Shown here piece after piece: positions 16,661 through 24,966 of a DNA stretch of 46,944 bases. Each line of letters starts with the position of its first letter. Within the stretch, counting starts at the first letter, position 1. The DNA lies in assembly GCA_002551355.1 (NCBI GenBank), contig NTHE01000064.1, forward strand, positions 1-46,944, given 5' to 3'. The notes under the pieces were generated by a model. The model saw nothing but the letters and a program-made list of their open reading frames with translations, was not told the origin of the DNA and searched no databases. The position numbers and the translations under genes are program-made. Source of the stretch: Streptomyces sp. man185. Lineage in GTDB: Bacteria > Actinomycetota > Actinomycetes > Streptomycetales > Streptomycetaceae.

Positions 16661-17668
16661 TCACCCGTCGCCTCGCTCCCGCATCGCCAGGGAGTATCCG
16701 AGCTGGAAGCGCGTCTCCACGCCGAACTCCTCCTTCAGCTTGGCCAGATGCGAGGCGTAGGCGCGGGTGCTCAATCCGATCCGCTTGGCTATCTCGCTGT
16801 CACTGTCCCCGTCGACGAGGCACCGGATGATGGTCTCGCGCAACGCGGAACTGATCTGCATGGACTCCTGCGGGGTGCGGGATCCCGCGAACACCTTGGC
16901 CCGCACCCAATTCCGATCGAACACATCCGACAGGAAACGGACGATAGCGGGATCGCGGATGATCACCGCCCGATCCCTGCCCGCGTCCGCGGGAATGAAA
17001 GCGATACGCCGGTCCGCGATGACGAGCCGATCGAAGAATTCGTCCAACGTCCTTACCTCCGCCCCGAGTTCGGTGATGTCCGAGACGTAGTCCCGGGTCG
17101 GGCCGTCATGCCAGGCCGTGTGCTGATACAGCGTTCGCACGGATACTCCCCGGTCGAGCAGTGAGGCGGTCTCCGCCCGTATCGCGGACAGGGTGGCCTT
17201 CGCACGGCCTCCGCCCGGCTGTGCGGTGAGGAGTTCCTCGCCGCACTGGTTCACGGTGTTGCTGATGAAGGCGCTGATCACCGCCTTCCCCTCAAGGTGG
17301 ACAATCGGCTCGCCGGAATGCGCAACGGCGGATTCCTGGGCAACCGCGATAAGCGGAGCGAGGAATTCCGAGAGATCGGCCGCCTGCTCCAGCAGAAGGA
17401 GCGCCTTCGAACGCAGCGCGGAACCCAGGCGCGCCTCGACGATCTGGGGATCCACCACGTCGAGTCGCCGGGGACTCGCCGCGGACCGAGCCACCAGCCC
17501 CAGGTCACAGAGCTCCCGTGCTGCCGCACCTTCACTTTCCGGCTCCGTGACGGGGGCGTCCCAATTCGCCCCTGGCTGCCGGAGCAGGCCGATGTACATC
17601 GCGCGAGCTTCGTCGCTCAGAGCGATGGTTTCCGCGTCCGCGGCAGCGATGGGTGAAGGGAAGCCCAC
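16661..17668 (-). CDS. LuxR-type regulator with TrmB-like architecture
   Basis: A 335-residue regulator. A winged-helix-like N-terminus (LSDEARAMYIGLLRQPG) is followed by a phospholipase-D-like middle domain (about 110-260) with YQHTAWHDGPTRDYV and GAEVRTLDEFFDRLVIADRR, and a C-terminal LuxR helix-turn-helix (DSEIAKRIGLSTRAYASHL). Start GTG has GAGGAG nine bases upstream. It is convergent with the permease and divergent from the alpha/beta hydrolase, so it is likely the cluster-specific regulator. It shares this architecture with the regulator at 37918-38919. The ligand is unknown. Confidence 0.88.
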   Translation of the reverse strand: MGFPSPIAAADAETIALSDEARAMYIGLLRQPGANWDAPVTEPESEGAAARELCDLGLVARSAASPRRLDVVDPQIVEARLGSALRSKALLLLEQAADLSEFLAPLIAVAQESAVAHSGEPIVHLEGKAVISAFISNTVNQCGEELLTAQPGGGRAKATLSAIRAETASLLDRGVSVRTLYQHTAWHDGPTRDYVSDITELGAEVRTLDEFFDRLVIADRRIAFIPADAGRDRAVIIRDPAIVRFLSDVFDRNWVRAKVFAGSRTPQESMQISSALRETIIRCLVDGDSDSEIAKRIGLSTRAYASHLAKLKEEFGVETRFQLGYSLAMRERGDG

Positions 17669-17991
17669 TCTTGCTCCTCATCGAAAATGTATGTCGCAAA
17701 ATCTCTGTTCTGCGATTCCCACAGGGTGCCTGAACTTTCCCCGAGCAACGGCAATGAGCTGGCAAAATATCCCCCGCACGCACCCTGGGCAAGGCACCCG
17801 GACGGATCGGCCGCGGATCGCGTTTGGCGTGTTTATGAACGCTCTTTTAACAATTTCCGCCGCCTGGCCGGACACCGACCTGACGACCGAGGGAAGTTCG
17901 GGCGACGGGCATCGAACCTTCCGCCACGGACGTAGCAGCCCGGCGAGTAGCCTCGACTTTCCAACGAGTTCGAGTGCGGGAGATCAAGGCT
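17669..17991. promoter_or_regulatory. Divergent intergenic region, AT-richer than surroundings
   Basis: A 323-base gap between the LuxR-type regulator (leftward) and the alpha/beta hydrolase (rightward). It contains unusually AT-rich tracts for this genome (around 17825-17860, with CTTTTAACAATTTCC) and must hold both promoters. I see no further gene and no convincing palindrome. Confidence 0.5.
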
Positions 17992-18756
17992 GTGCGTAGC
18001 GCCAGTGCGACACCTAGCGGTGACCGGATACGGTGGGTCGAGTTGCCGGGGGCCACCCCCTCCCGCGTCTACGTCCACGGCCTGGGTGCCACGTCACCCG
18101 CCTACTTCGCGGAAAGCGCGGTCCACCCCCTCCTGACGGGGCGCCGTTCCCTGCTGATCGACATGCTCGGCTTCGGGATCAGCGACCGCCCGACCGCATT
18201 CGACTACACCCTGGACGCGCACGCCGACGCGCTCGCCGCGGCACTGGAGTCCGCCGGCGTGGCGGGGGCCGAGCTGGTCGCGCACAGCATGGGCGGCTCG
18301 GTGGCCATCGTCCTGGCCACCCGACACCCGCACCTGGTGTCCCGCCTCGTCCTGGTGGACGCCAATCTCGACCCGGTCACCCCTTCCCCCGGCCCGGGAA
18401 GCGCGGGCATCGCCAGCTTCACGGAGGAGGATTTCCTGGCAGGCGGCTGGAAGGAGGTACGTGACGCCGTGGGCCCCCACTGGTGGTCCACGATGCGTCT
18501 GGGAGGCCTGGAGGCGCTGCACCGCAGCGCGGTCCATCTCGCGCGCGGAGGCGTCCCACCCCTGCGCACCCAGCTCACGCGACTGCGGATGCCGCGCACT
18601 TACCTGCTGCCCGAGAGCATCGGCCCGCTGCGCGGCGCGGAGCTGCTGGAAGCGGCGGGCGTGAGCGTGGTGCCGATTCCCGACTGCGGGCACAACATCA
18701 TGCTGGACAACCCCGAGGCATTCGCCCGCGCCACGGCGGACGCACTCGCGGCCTAG
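17992..18756 (+). CDS. Alpha/beta hydrolase
   Basis: A 254-residue alpha/beta-hydrolase-fold protein. The oxyanion HGLG motif is near residue 29, the nucleophile elbow is HSMGG with Ser99, and the catalytic His is His234 (DCGHNIM). GTG at 17992 is favoured over GTG at 17974 because GGGAG lies at proper distance. It could be a hydrolase or thioesterase/esterase for the neighbouring locus, or an unrelated gene. It is transcribed away from the LuxR-type gene and is the last intact gene before the ychF-tail repeat at 18.9 kb. Confidence 0.85.
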   Translation: MRSASATPSGDRIRWVELPGATPSRVYVHGLGATSPAYFAESAVHPLLTGRRSLLIDMLGFGISDRPTAFDYTLDAHADALAAALESAGVAGAELVAHSMGGSVAIVLATRHPHLVSRLVLVDANLDPVTPSPGPGSAGIASFTEEDFLAGGWKEVRDAVGPHWWSTMRLGGLEALHRSAVHLARGGVPPLRTQLTRLRMPRTYLLPESIGPLRGAELLEAAGVSVVPIPDCGHNIMLDNPEAFARATADALAA

Positions 18757-18917
18757 CCGAGGCCGACGACTGCCGACGGGGGACGACCCGGGGGGGGCCG
18801 ACCTGGACGACCGGATCCCCCCGGTCCGCGTGCGCGCCGGATCGCCTCGGGTGTCAGGCCACCAACTCTTCTCCTCCGTCGGCAGGGACGGGGAAACGGC
18901 TGATAGTCGCTCAGCTG

Positions 18918-19044
18918 ATCCAGCACCCATCCAGCACGGGTAAGAGCCAGGGGCCCGCCTCCGAAAAGGCGGGCCCCATCTGGCCTGCATGTCTGCTACG
19001 TCAGCGACGTGGTGTCACTCATCCGCTCACACGTTGAAGCGGAA
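18918..19044. repeat. Left copy of the ychF 3'-end repeat (att-like)
   Basis: This 127-base segment closely matches 24856-24984. It includes two TCCAGCAC motifs 11 bases apart, a terminator hairpin, the shared core TCAGCGACGTGGTG, and on the minus strand the codons for FRFNV followed by TGA (19044 down to 19027), which are the last residues of YchF. Similarity stops abruptly at 19045. It looks like a displaced 3' end of ychF left by a site-specific integration. The rest of the gene-free stretch 18757-19234 holds nothing I recognise. Confidence 0.7.
18951..18976. terminator. Hairpin terminator in left repeat
   Basis: GGGCCCGCCT and AGGCGGGCCC form a perfect 10-bp stem with a 6-nt loop. The corresponding hairpin at 24890-24915 serves ychF. 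Confidence 0.75.
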
Positions 19045-19234
19045 TGTCTGAAGCCGGATCCTGACCTGCGGCGGAGCCCCCTCCAGGGCTCTGACCTGGG
19101 ATTTCCCGGTTGGCATGCGTTGGCTCCCGACGGCGGTTTACGGGTGTCCTGCGGACTGGCTGCGGACTCGGTCGGGGGTCCCGAGGCCGAGAAATACATG
19201 GCACACCGGCGGGACCTGGAACGAGACTGCGCGG

Positions 19235-19621
19235 GTGAGCGACTCCTACCCCTGTCCCTGCTGCGGGCACCGCGTGCTGGACGCGATGCCCGGCTCGTAC
19301 GAGATCTGCCCCGTCTGCTTCTGGGAGGACGACGGGGTCCAGTTCCGCTGGCCCGCCATGGGAGGCGGCGCGAACAAGGTCTCCCTGATCGAGGCCCAGC
19401 GGAACTACCAGGACTTCGGCGCCTGCGACGAGCACGGCCAGCGGTTCGTCCGCCCGCCGGCCGAGGACGAGCCGCTCGACCCCGCCTGGCGCCCCATCGA
19501 CCTGAAACACGACTCCTTCGAGGACTGGGCAGCCGAGGACCGCGCCCCGTGGCCCGACGACCACTCGGTGCTCTGCTGGTGGCTGCCCACTTTCTGGCGT
19601 CGGGACCACTCCGGGTCATGA
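19235..19621 (+). CDS. CPCC-family cysteine-rich protein
   Basis: About 128 residues. It begins with the CPCC zinc-ribbon-like motif YPCPCCGHRVL followed by ICPVCFWEDDGVQF and a conserved NYQDFGACD block. The family occurs widely in bacteria, often in immunity-type or islet contexts; its biochemistry is unknown. GTG at 19235 places CPCC near the N-terminus as in relatives; the ribosome site is weak and the frame is open upstream to 19115. Its TGA overlaps the ATG of the HEAT-repeat gene (ATGA), so the pair is co-translated. Confidence 0.75.
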   Translation: MSDSYPCPCCGHRVLDAMPGSYEICPVCFWEDDGVQFRWPAMGGGANKVSLIEAQRNYQDFGACDEHGQRFVRPPAEDEPLDPAWRPIDLKHDSFEDWAAEDRAPWPDDHSVLCWWLPTFWRRDHSGS

Positions 19622-20109
19622 CCTCCCACATCGAGACGCTCGTCCAGCAGCTCGAAGGCAAGGCCGACGAGTCCTACGACGCCCGCGCGGAACTGATCTT
19701 GATCGGCGCTGACGCCATCCCCGCCATCACCGACGGACTACCCTCCCTCGGCGGCTTCGGGCAGCTGACCGCCATCGAGGTCTTCCTGGAGGTGGCCGAC
19801 CCACGCTGCGGCCCCGCCCTCATCGGGCTGCTGGACAGCGACAACCCGACCGTCCGCGAATGGGCGGCCATGGCCCTGGCGAGCCTGGAGATCGACGGCG
19901 CCATCGAGCCCCTGCGCCGCGCCCACCGCGCCTGCCTGGAACGGGCGACCCCACCGGACTGGACCGAGCCCGTCGGCATCCGCTGGGCCCTGACCGAACT
20001 CGGCGCCCGCACCCTCGTCGCCCCACCGCTCACCACACACCTACGAACCGCAACCGAAAGGCGGGGCCAGGACGCAGCTGGGCTGCGGTCATGGCGCGGG
20101 CGCCGGTGA
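19618..20109 (+). CDS. HEAT-repeat-like protein
   Basis: 163 residues, helical, with HEAT-like repeats: ADAIPAITDGL, DPRCGPALIGLLDSDNPTVREWAAMALASLEIDGAIEPLRRA. Such short HEAT proteins are common protein-binding scaffolds and are frequent in immunity/polymorphic toxin settings. It is translationally coupled to the CPCC gene (ATGA). The last 25 residues are basic and probably not part of the fold, so the true end of the ancestral gene may be earlier. Confidence 0.65.
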   Translation: MTSHIETLVQQLEGKADESYDARAELILIGADAIPAITDGLPSLGGFGQLTAIEVFLEVADPRCGPALIGLLDSDNPTVREWAAMALASLEIDGAIEPLRRAHRACLERATPPDWTEPVGIRWALTELGARTLVAPPLTTHLRTATERRGQDAAGLRSWRGRR

Positions 20110-20139
20110 CGGAGCCCGCGCCGACCGGCTGGTCCGGCC

Positions 20140-20783
20140 TCACTTCCGCCAGAACAGGTGGTGCGTCACGCCGCTCGGGCTGGGCACGACGTCTTGGTGG
20201 AACCGGTCTAGCAGCTCATCGGGGGACTCCCACAGCCGGGAACCGGAGCCGAGCTTCGTCGGCGCGACCGCCACATGCAAGGTGTCGAGAAGGTCGGCAT
20301 CGAGGAATTGCCGGATGACCGTGGCCCCACCGCCAAGCCGACATCCCGCCCCTGCGCTGCCTCCTTCGCCCGGGCGAGCACCGCGGCCGGCTCGCCGTCG
20401 ACGAAGTGGAACGTGGTGTCGGAGAGCGTGAACGACGGGCGCTCGTGGTGCGTCATGACGAACACCGGCGTGTGAAAAGGGGGCTCGTCACCCCACTACC
20501 CCTGCCACTCGTGATCCTGCCAGGGCCCGCGCTGCGGCCCGAACTTGTTGCGGCCCATGATCTCGACGCCGATGTTGCGGGCGTAGTCCCGCGTGAAGTA
20601 GTCGTCCAGACCCCGGCCACCGGGTTCGGAGCGTTTGATGGGCGGGTGGTCGGTGGCAAAGGCCCAGGCGAGCAAAGTCCCCGGATCGGCATGGCCGAAC
20701 GGCTTCTCCAGGCTCTGGCCCTCGCCGGCACCGAACCCGTCGCTCGAGACGGTGAAGTTCTGGACCCGCAGCAACTGGCTCAT
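20140..20783 (-). pseudogene. Broken RibD-C/dihydrofolate-reductase-family protein
   Basis: Reading from ATG 20783 (GGGAGGAG upstream) gives MSQLLRVQNFTVSSDGFGAG and on to GPWQDHEWQG. A TAG then replaces an expected Trp codon at about 20495, and the same frame continues as WGDEPPFHTPVFVMTHHERP. A one-base loss near 20333-20340 shifts the frame; the next frame continues GGGATVIRQFLDADLLDTLH and ends FWRK before TGA at 20140. The family is NADPH-dependent reductases related to RibD. Two independent lesions mean it is dead, unless either is a sequencing error. Confidence 0.8.
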
Positions 20784-20960
20784 ATCACTCCTCCCGCTTC
20801 GCACTTTCTGATCACCTGACGAACCGTAGACCGGCCGGGCCGGGAAAACTCATCGCCACATCGTCTCCGACGGCACCTCCCAGGCTCAGCGACACCACCC
20901 CCAAGCCATGCCTTCAAGAGGGGGCAACAGCCATACCGGGCCCGGAGGCCAGCGGCCCTC

Positions 20961-21154
20961 TTGCAGGACCGCGGAGAACACAACGGGTACCGCGTCGGCC
21001 CCTCACCCGTCGACCGCGCCCTCCCCGGCTCCAAGCACCACCTGATCGTCGACCGTCACGGAACCCCGCTCGCCGTTACGCTAGCGGGCGGCAACCGGCA
21101 CGACGTCACCCAGGCCCTGCCCCTGCTTGAGGCAGTCCCGCCGATTCGAGGAGC
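20961..21154 (+). mobile_element. IS5-family transposase fragment
   Basis: About 65 codons match the middle of IS5-type DDE transposases of actinobacteria: GPSPVDRALPGSKHHLIVD (first catalytic Asp region), RHGTPLAVTLAGGNRHDVTQ and LPLLEAVPPIRG. Both ends are missing and no inverted repeats are visible. It is a relic. Confidence 0.75.
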
Positions 21155-21175
21155 TCGGGGACTCTCTCTCAGGCG

Positions 21176-21316
21176 GACAGCCTCACTGCGGTGCAGCTGC
21201 TGAGCGACGCCGGCGTCCTGCACGGCCACAAGTACGCCATCGATGCCCTCGTCGCCGCGATGGCGCTCCGCTCCCCGGCTCCCGCTGGGGGCTGGGCAGC
21301 ATGTACGCCGCATTGA
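21176..21316 (+). pseudogene. PIN-domain toxin fragment (tentative)
   Basis: The frame DSLTAVQLLSDAGVLHGH then KYAIDALVAAMAL resembles the C-terminal part of Streptomyces PIN-domain proteins, where the HGHKYAIDA block precedes the last acidic residue. It has no start or N-terminus and stops at TGA 21314. It abuts the transposase fragment, so it is probably a rearrangement scrap. Confidence 0.4.
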
Positions 21317-21335
21317 CGGGGTCGAGGTGGGAGTT

Positions 21336-22070
21336 CTAGTCCGCCGCCCGGTTCGGGGCGTGGTTCGACAGGGCGGTTGCGATGGCGGCGAAGGCGACTG
21401 CGTGACCGCGGGCGTTGGCGTGGATGCGGTCGGCGGCATAGATGCCCGGGTCGGCGGCCAGCGGATGGTGGTGGGTGTCGACGTGGATGCCACCGAGTGT
21501 GCGTGCCAGGCCGACGGTGATGCGGTCGAGTTCGTCGAAGCGGCGGGCCATGCCGTCGGCGTGTTCCGGCGGGACGAGGCCCGAACGGGCGACGTCGAAA
21601 AGGCCGATGGTGACGACGAAGGCGCCGCTCTCGGCGAGAGGCATGAGGAACGCGCTCAGCTCGGCCCGCAGTGTCTCCGGGTCGAAGCTGCGGAAGGCGT
21701 CGTTGCCGCCTGCACTCACCATCACCACGTCCGGCTGAAACTGCAGGGCAGCGGCGAGTTGCCGGTCGCGGATCTGGTCGATCAGGAGGTGGGGTGTGGC
21801 CAGGTTGACTGCGGCGAAGCCAGGGCGGGTGGCGGCGAGGGCGTCGGTGAAGCGGTCGGCGAAGGACCGGTCGCGGTAGCCGGGGAGGGGGTCCATCACT
21901 CCGGCGGTGACACTGTCGCCCACCACGGCCAGCCGCTTCCATGGGAGGTCGCGGAGCAGTCGGGCGGCGGCGTCCGGGGCTATGCAGTACGGGTCGGACA
22001 ACTCGGCGGTGAGGTCGAGGAGGTCGGCCGGTAGTTCCTGGACGGGGGCACGGCCAGGCTTTGAGGTCAT
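21336..22070 (-). CDS. SGNH/GDSL-type hydrolase
   Basis: A 244-residue SGNH-fold esterase. Block I is VVGDSVTAG with the nucleophile Ser, block III is VSAGGNDAF with Asn, and block V is DRIHANARGH with Asp and His. Such enzymes deacylate lipids, sugars or small esters. The start ATG at 22070 overlaps the TGA of the MFS gene (ATGA on the minus strand), so it is translationally coupled to that transporter; the two may modify and export the same compound. The frame remains open far upstream inside the MFS gene, which is a shadow. Confidence 0.87.
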   Translation of the reverse strand: MTSKPGRAPVQELPADLLDLTAELSDPYCIAPDAAARLLRDLPWKRLAVVGDSVTAGVMDPLPGYRDRSFADRFTDALAATRPGFAAVNLATPHLLIDQIRDRQLAAALQFQPDVVMVSAGGNDAFRSFDPETLRAELSAFLMPLAESGAFVVTIGLFDVARSGLVPPEHADGMARRFDELDRITVGLARTLGGIHVDTHHHPLAADPGIYAADRIHANARGHAVAFAAIATALSNHAPNRAAD

Positions 22071-23527
22071 CGCTGGTCTCCTTCGAGGGTTCGGGCGACG
22101 GCCGGGGCCGGGTAGGCCGAGGCCGCGGGCTTGGACAGGGGCGGGGATGTGACGCGCAGGGCGAGACCGCCGACGGCGGCGGCCAGGCTGACGGCGGTGG
22201 CGAACCAGTACACGGCGGCGTACGGTTCCGCGCCGTTGCCCATGACCTCCGCGATGATCAAGGCCGTTGTGGCGATGCCGAGGGCGCCGCCGACCTGGCG
22301 GGCCGCCATGACCATGCCCGTCGCCGCGGCGAAGTGCTGTGGCGGGGCGGAGAGGGCGGCGGCACTGGAGATACCGACGGTGGCCATGCCGACGCCGACA
22401 CCCATCACCGTTCCGGACGGGAGCCATAGCGTCCAGAAATGCGGCTCGGTGTCGATCAGCAGAGCCAGGAGGGCCGTCGAGGCGGCGATCAGGGACGAGC
22501 CCGCCGCCACCAGCGTGCGCGGTGTGAGAGCGACGGGGAGCCGGCCGATTCCGATGCCGACCACGGCGGTGACGAGTGCCGCCGGGCTCATGGCGAGGCC
22601 GGCCTCCAGCGTGGAATAGTCCCAGGCGTCGGTCAGGAAGAGCACGCCAAGCAGCATCGTGGTGAAGAGCGCGGTGCCGTACGCGAGGGAGACGCCACTC
22701 GCGACGGCGAACGTCCGGTTGCGGAAGAGGTCGTGCCGTAGCGCGGGCCGCTGATGCCGGAGCGCCCGCAGCACGGTCGCCACGCCCGCGAGGACAGTGA
22801 CGCCGGCGGCGACCAGGACGTGTACCGAGGACCAGCCGTGGTCGGGGCCCTGCGTCAGGCCGTAGACCGCCGAGCCGACGCTGAGGGCGAGCAGCAGGCC
22901 GCCCGCGAGGTCCGGCCCGTGGCCGGTGCGGGACTCGCCCGTCACGAGCTTGCGTCCGGCGACCAGCACCCAGAGGCCCACGGGCACGTTGAGGCAGAAC
23001 AGCACTCGCCAGTCGAGCGCCTCGACCATGACGCCGCCGAGGGCGGGTCCCGCGGCGGCGGCCAAGGCACCCGCCGCGCTCCACATGCCGATCGCGGCGC
23101 GTCTGCGTTCGGCGGGGACCTCCGCGAGCACCAGGCCCAACGAGGCGGGCACCAGCAGCGCCGCCGCCAGGCCCTGGAGGCCGCGGGCACCGAGCAGTAC
23201 GGGCAGGGTGGGAGCGAGGGCGATCAGCAGCGAGGACACCGTGAAAACGGCGACGCCGATCAGGAATAGGCGGGCCCGGCCGGCCGCGTCGGCCAGCGGT
23301 CCAGCCGGCGCGAGCAGGGCGGCGAAGGGGATCACGTAGGCGGTGGCGACCCACGAGACGGTGGTCAGCGAGGCTTCGAAGTCGGCGGCGATCAGCGGCA
23401 CCGCCAGGTTGGTCACGGTGGCATCGAGGAAGCTCAAGAACGTGCCCGCGCAGGCGAGCAACAGCGCGAGGGAGGCCCGGCGGGTGGAGACGGCAGGAGG
23501 GGCGGAAGGGGAGCCGGAAAGCGTCAT
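22067..23527 (-). CDS. MFS efflux transporter, DHA2 (14-TM, EmrB/QacA) type
   Basis: A 486-residue drug:H+ antiporter with about 14 membrane helices. It has the DHA2 hallmarks LDATVTNLAVPLI in helix 1, the motif-A region PLADAAGRARLFLIG and the helix-5 motif C (GPALGGVMVE). It is divergent from the tetR gene with 67 bases between them, a standard drug-responsive pair. The downstream SGNH hydrolase overlaps by four bases. Confidence 0.93.
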   Translation of the reverse strand: MTLSGSPSAPPAVSTRRASLALLLACAGTFLSFLDATVTNLAVPLIAADFEASLTTVSWVATAYVIPFAALLAPAGPLADAAGRARLFLIGVAVFTVSSLLIALAPTLPVLLGARGLQGLAAALLVPASLGLVLAEVPAERRRAAIGMWSAAGALAAAAGPALGGVMVEALDWRVLFCLNVPVGLWVLVAGRKLVTGESRTGHGPDLAGGLLLALSVGSAVYGLTQGPDHGWSSVHVLVAAGVTVLAGVATVLRALRHQRPALRHDLFRNRTFAVASGVSLAYGTALFTTMLLGVLFLTDAWDYSTLEAGLAMSPAALVTAVVGIGIGRLPVALTPRTLVAAGSSLIAASTALLALLIDTEPHFWTLWLPSGTVMGVGVGMATVGISSAAALSAPPQHFAAATGMVMAARQVGGALGIATTALIIAEVMGNGAEPYAAVYWFATAVSLAAAVGGLALRVTSPPLSKPAASAYPAPAVARTLEGDQR

Positions 23528-23542
23528 GGCGAGGATTTAAGA

Positions 23543-23583
23543 GTACGATCGTTCGTACGTCAATGCCGTACGGTCGTTTGCTA
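23543..23583. promoter_or_regulatory. Candidate TetR operators (two similar sites)
   Basis: GTACGATCGTTCGTAC (23543-23558) is close to a palindrome, and GTACGGTCGTTTGCTA (23568-23583) repeats it 25 bases on. Both lie in the 67-base divergent space between MFS and tetR. They are the natural binding sites for the adjacent TetR-like repressor and could control both genes. Confidence 0.6.
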
Positions 23584-23594
23584 AACTGCCGGGC

Positions 23595-24206
23595 ATGACA
23601 GGACGCGCATCGGCTCAGGCAGCACTCGAAACCCGGCGATCGGTACTGCGTGCAGCCTCCGAACTCGCATCCATGGAGGGCCTGGACAGTGTCACCATCG
23701 GTCGACTCGCGGACCGGCTGGGGATGAGCAAGGCGGGTGTGATCGGCCAGTTCCGCAGCAAGGAGAAGCTGCAACTGGAAACGGTGGACCTGGTCATGGA
23801 GGACTTCCGCACCCAGGTCTGGCAACCAGTGCGACACCTTGACGCGGGGCTGCCACGCCTGTTGGCCGCCTGCGCCGCATGGGTGCGTTATGCCGCCGAT
23901 CCCGGCTACCCCGGGGGCTGCCTGCTCACCCAGGTCACCTACGACTACGACGCCCGCACCGGCCTCGTCCACGACCGCATCGCCGAGGGCCGCGCCCGCT
24001 GGCGGGACTCCCTCCGCCGTGACATCGACGGCGCCGTCGCCGCCGGCGACCTCCCACCCGGTACGGACGCACCCCAGGTCGTCTACGGTCTCGAGTCCCT
24101 GGCCGCCGGCATTACTCCGGCCCGGCTCCTCCACGGCGACGATGAGACGGAGAGGTGGGCACTGTGCGGCATGCACGCGATCCTCGGCTTCTCCCCGATG
24201 AAGTGA
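23595..24206 (+). CDS. TetR-family repressor
   Basis: A 203-residue protein with an N-terminal TetR helix-turn-helix (ASELASMEGLDSVTIGRLADRLGMSKAGVIGQF; the helix-turn-helix lies near residues 32-52) and a C-terminal ligand domain with GGCLL near residue 113, as in the TetR_C_33/YcdC-like group. It is divergent from an efflux transporter and very likely represses it until a drug binds. Repeated sites in the shared promoter support this. Confidence 0.92.
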   Translation: MTGRASAQAALETRRSVLRAASELASMEGLDSVTIGRLADRLGMSKAGVIGQFRSKEKLQLETVDLVMEDFRTQVWQPVRHLDAGLPRLLAACAAWVRYAADPGYPGGCLLTQVTYDYDARTGLVHDRIAEGRARWRDSLRRDIDGAVAAGDLPPGTDAPQVVYGLESLAAGITPARLLHGDDETERWALCGMHAILGFSPMK

Positions 24207-24855
24207 ACGCGCGCAGCCACCCCTTCGCGATCAGGCCCGCTTGCACGCGGCCAGGCATCCGATCGCGTGTCACCGCTCGGTGAGCAGGTCCGGCAGTTCG
24301 CGCATGTCGTCGAAGACGACGGTGTCCGACCCTTCGCGCGGCTCGGCGGGCATGGGACCTCCCGACAGCCGAAGGCCCGCACCCCTGCCGCCCGTGCTGC
24401 CGCGGGCCACCCCGCTCGCGCCTTGTATCCGACCGACGAAGAAGCCGTACAGCCCGGTGCGGCCAAGGGTGTGGCGCATCTTCTCGTGTGAACCGCTGGG
24501 GGCGACGCAGGTTGGCACGGTGAGGGATAGTGCCCCGGAGCGGTCACGGGCCGGGGAGGCGTGCTGTGGCACGTCGGCGCCCTGCGCCGCTACGTCGCTG
24601 TTGGTGCTCTGGGTGCGGAGAGCCGGACGGCCCTGGCGAACAGGACGCCTCACGCATCGATTCGACGAGGTCACGGTGACGCCCGGCCTGGCCAGTAGCA
24701 GCCGACATCCCGCCTGCGCCCACAACGCGGAAGGCTCTGCCCGCGCACCAAGGAGACCACCGTCCGAAACCCAGCACGGGCGTTGCCATCCCCCCAGCGC
24801 CGTCCCAGCACGGCGGAAATGACCTGGGACGACGACAGGTGACGAGGAGGCGGCT
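24207..24855. other. Gene-poor decayed stretch in island
   Basis: I see no convincing gene here. A minus-strand frame (24270-24725) is open; its last part reads DTVVFDDMRELPDLL, reminiscent of a HAD-hydrolase C-terminus, but it lacks all catalytic motifs and a plausible start. Codon-position GC is not gene-like. The stretch also holds the repeated TCCCAGCAC motifs near the right att-like repeat. Confidence 0.5.
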
Positions 24856-24876
24856 ATCCCAGCACCATCCCAGCAC
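24770..24876 (+). repeat. Iterated CCCAGCAC motifs (possible integrase arm sites)
   Basis: CCCAGCAC occurs at 24770-24777, and TCCCAGCAC at 24803-24811, 24857-24865 and 24868-24876. The last pair is spaced 11 bases, as is the TCCAGCAC pair at 18919 and 18930 in the left copy. Iterated short sites beside an att core are typical of tyrosine-integrase arm sites (inference). Confidence 0.5.
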
Positions 24877-24966
24877 GAGAAGGAGCAAAGGGCCCGACTC
24901 CGAAGAGTCGAGCCCCCCCCTGACCTGCATGTTTGCCAGATCAGCGACGTGGTGACAAGTCAGCCG

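Noticed and set aside
17669..17991. Small genes in the divergent intergenic region
   Set aside because: Several short frames are open but lack ribosome sites and gene-like codon bias.
24270..24725. Possible HAD-like protein on the minus strand
   Set aside because: Only a short C-terminal resemblance; no HAD motifs I-III, no credible start and atypical composition.
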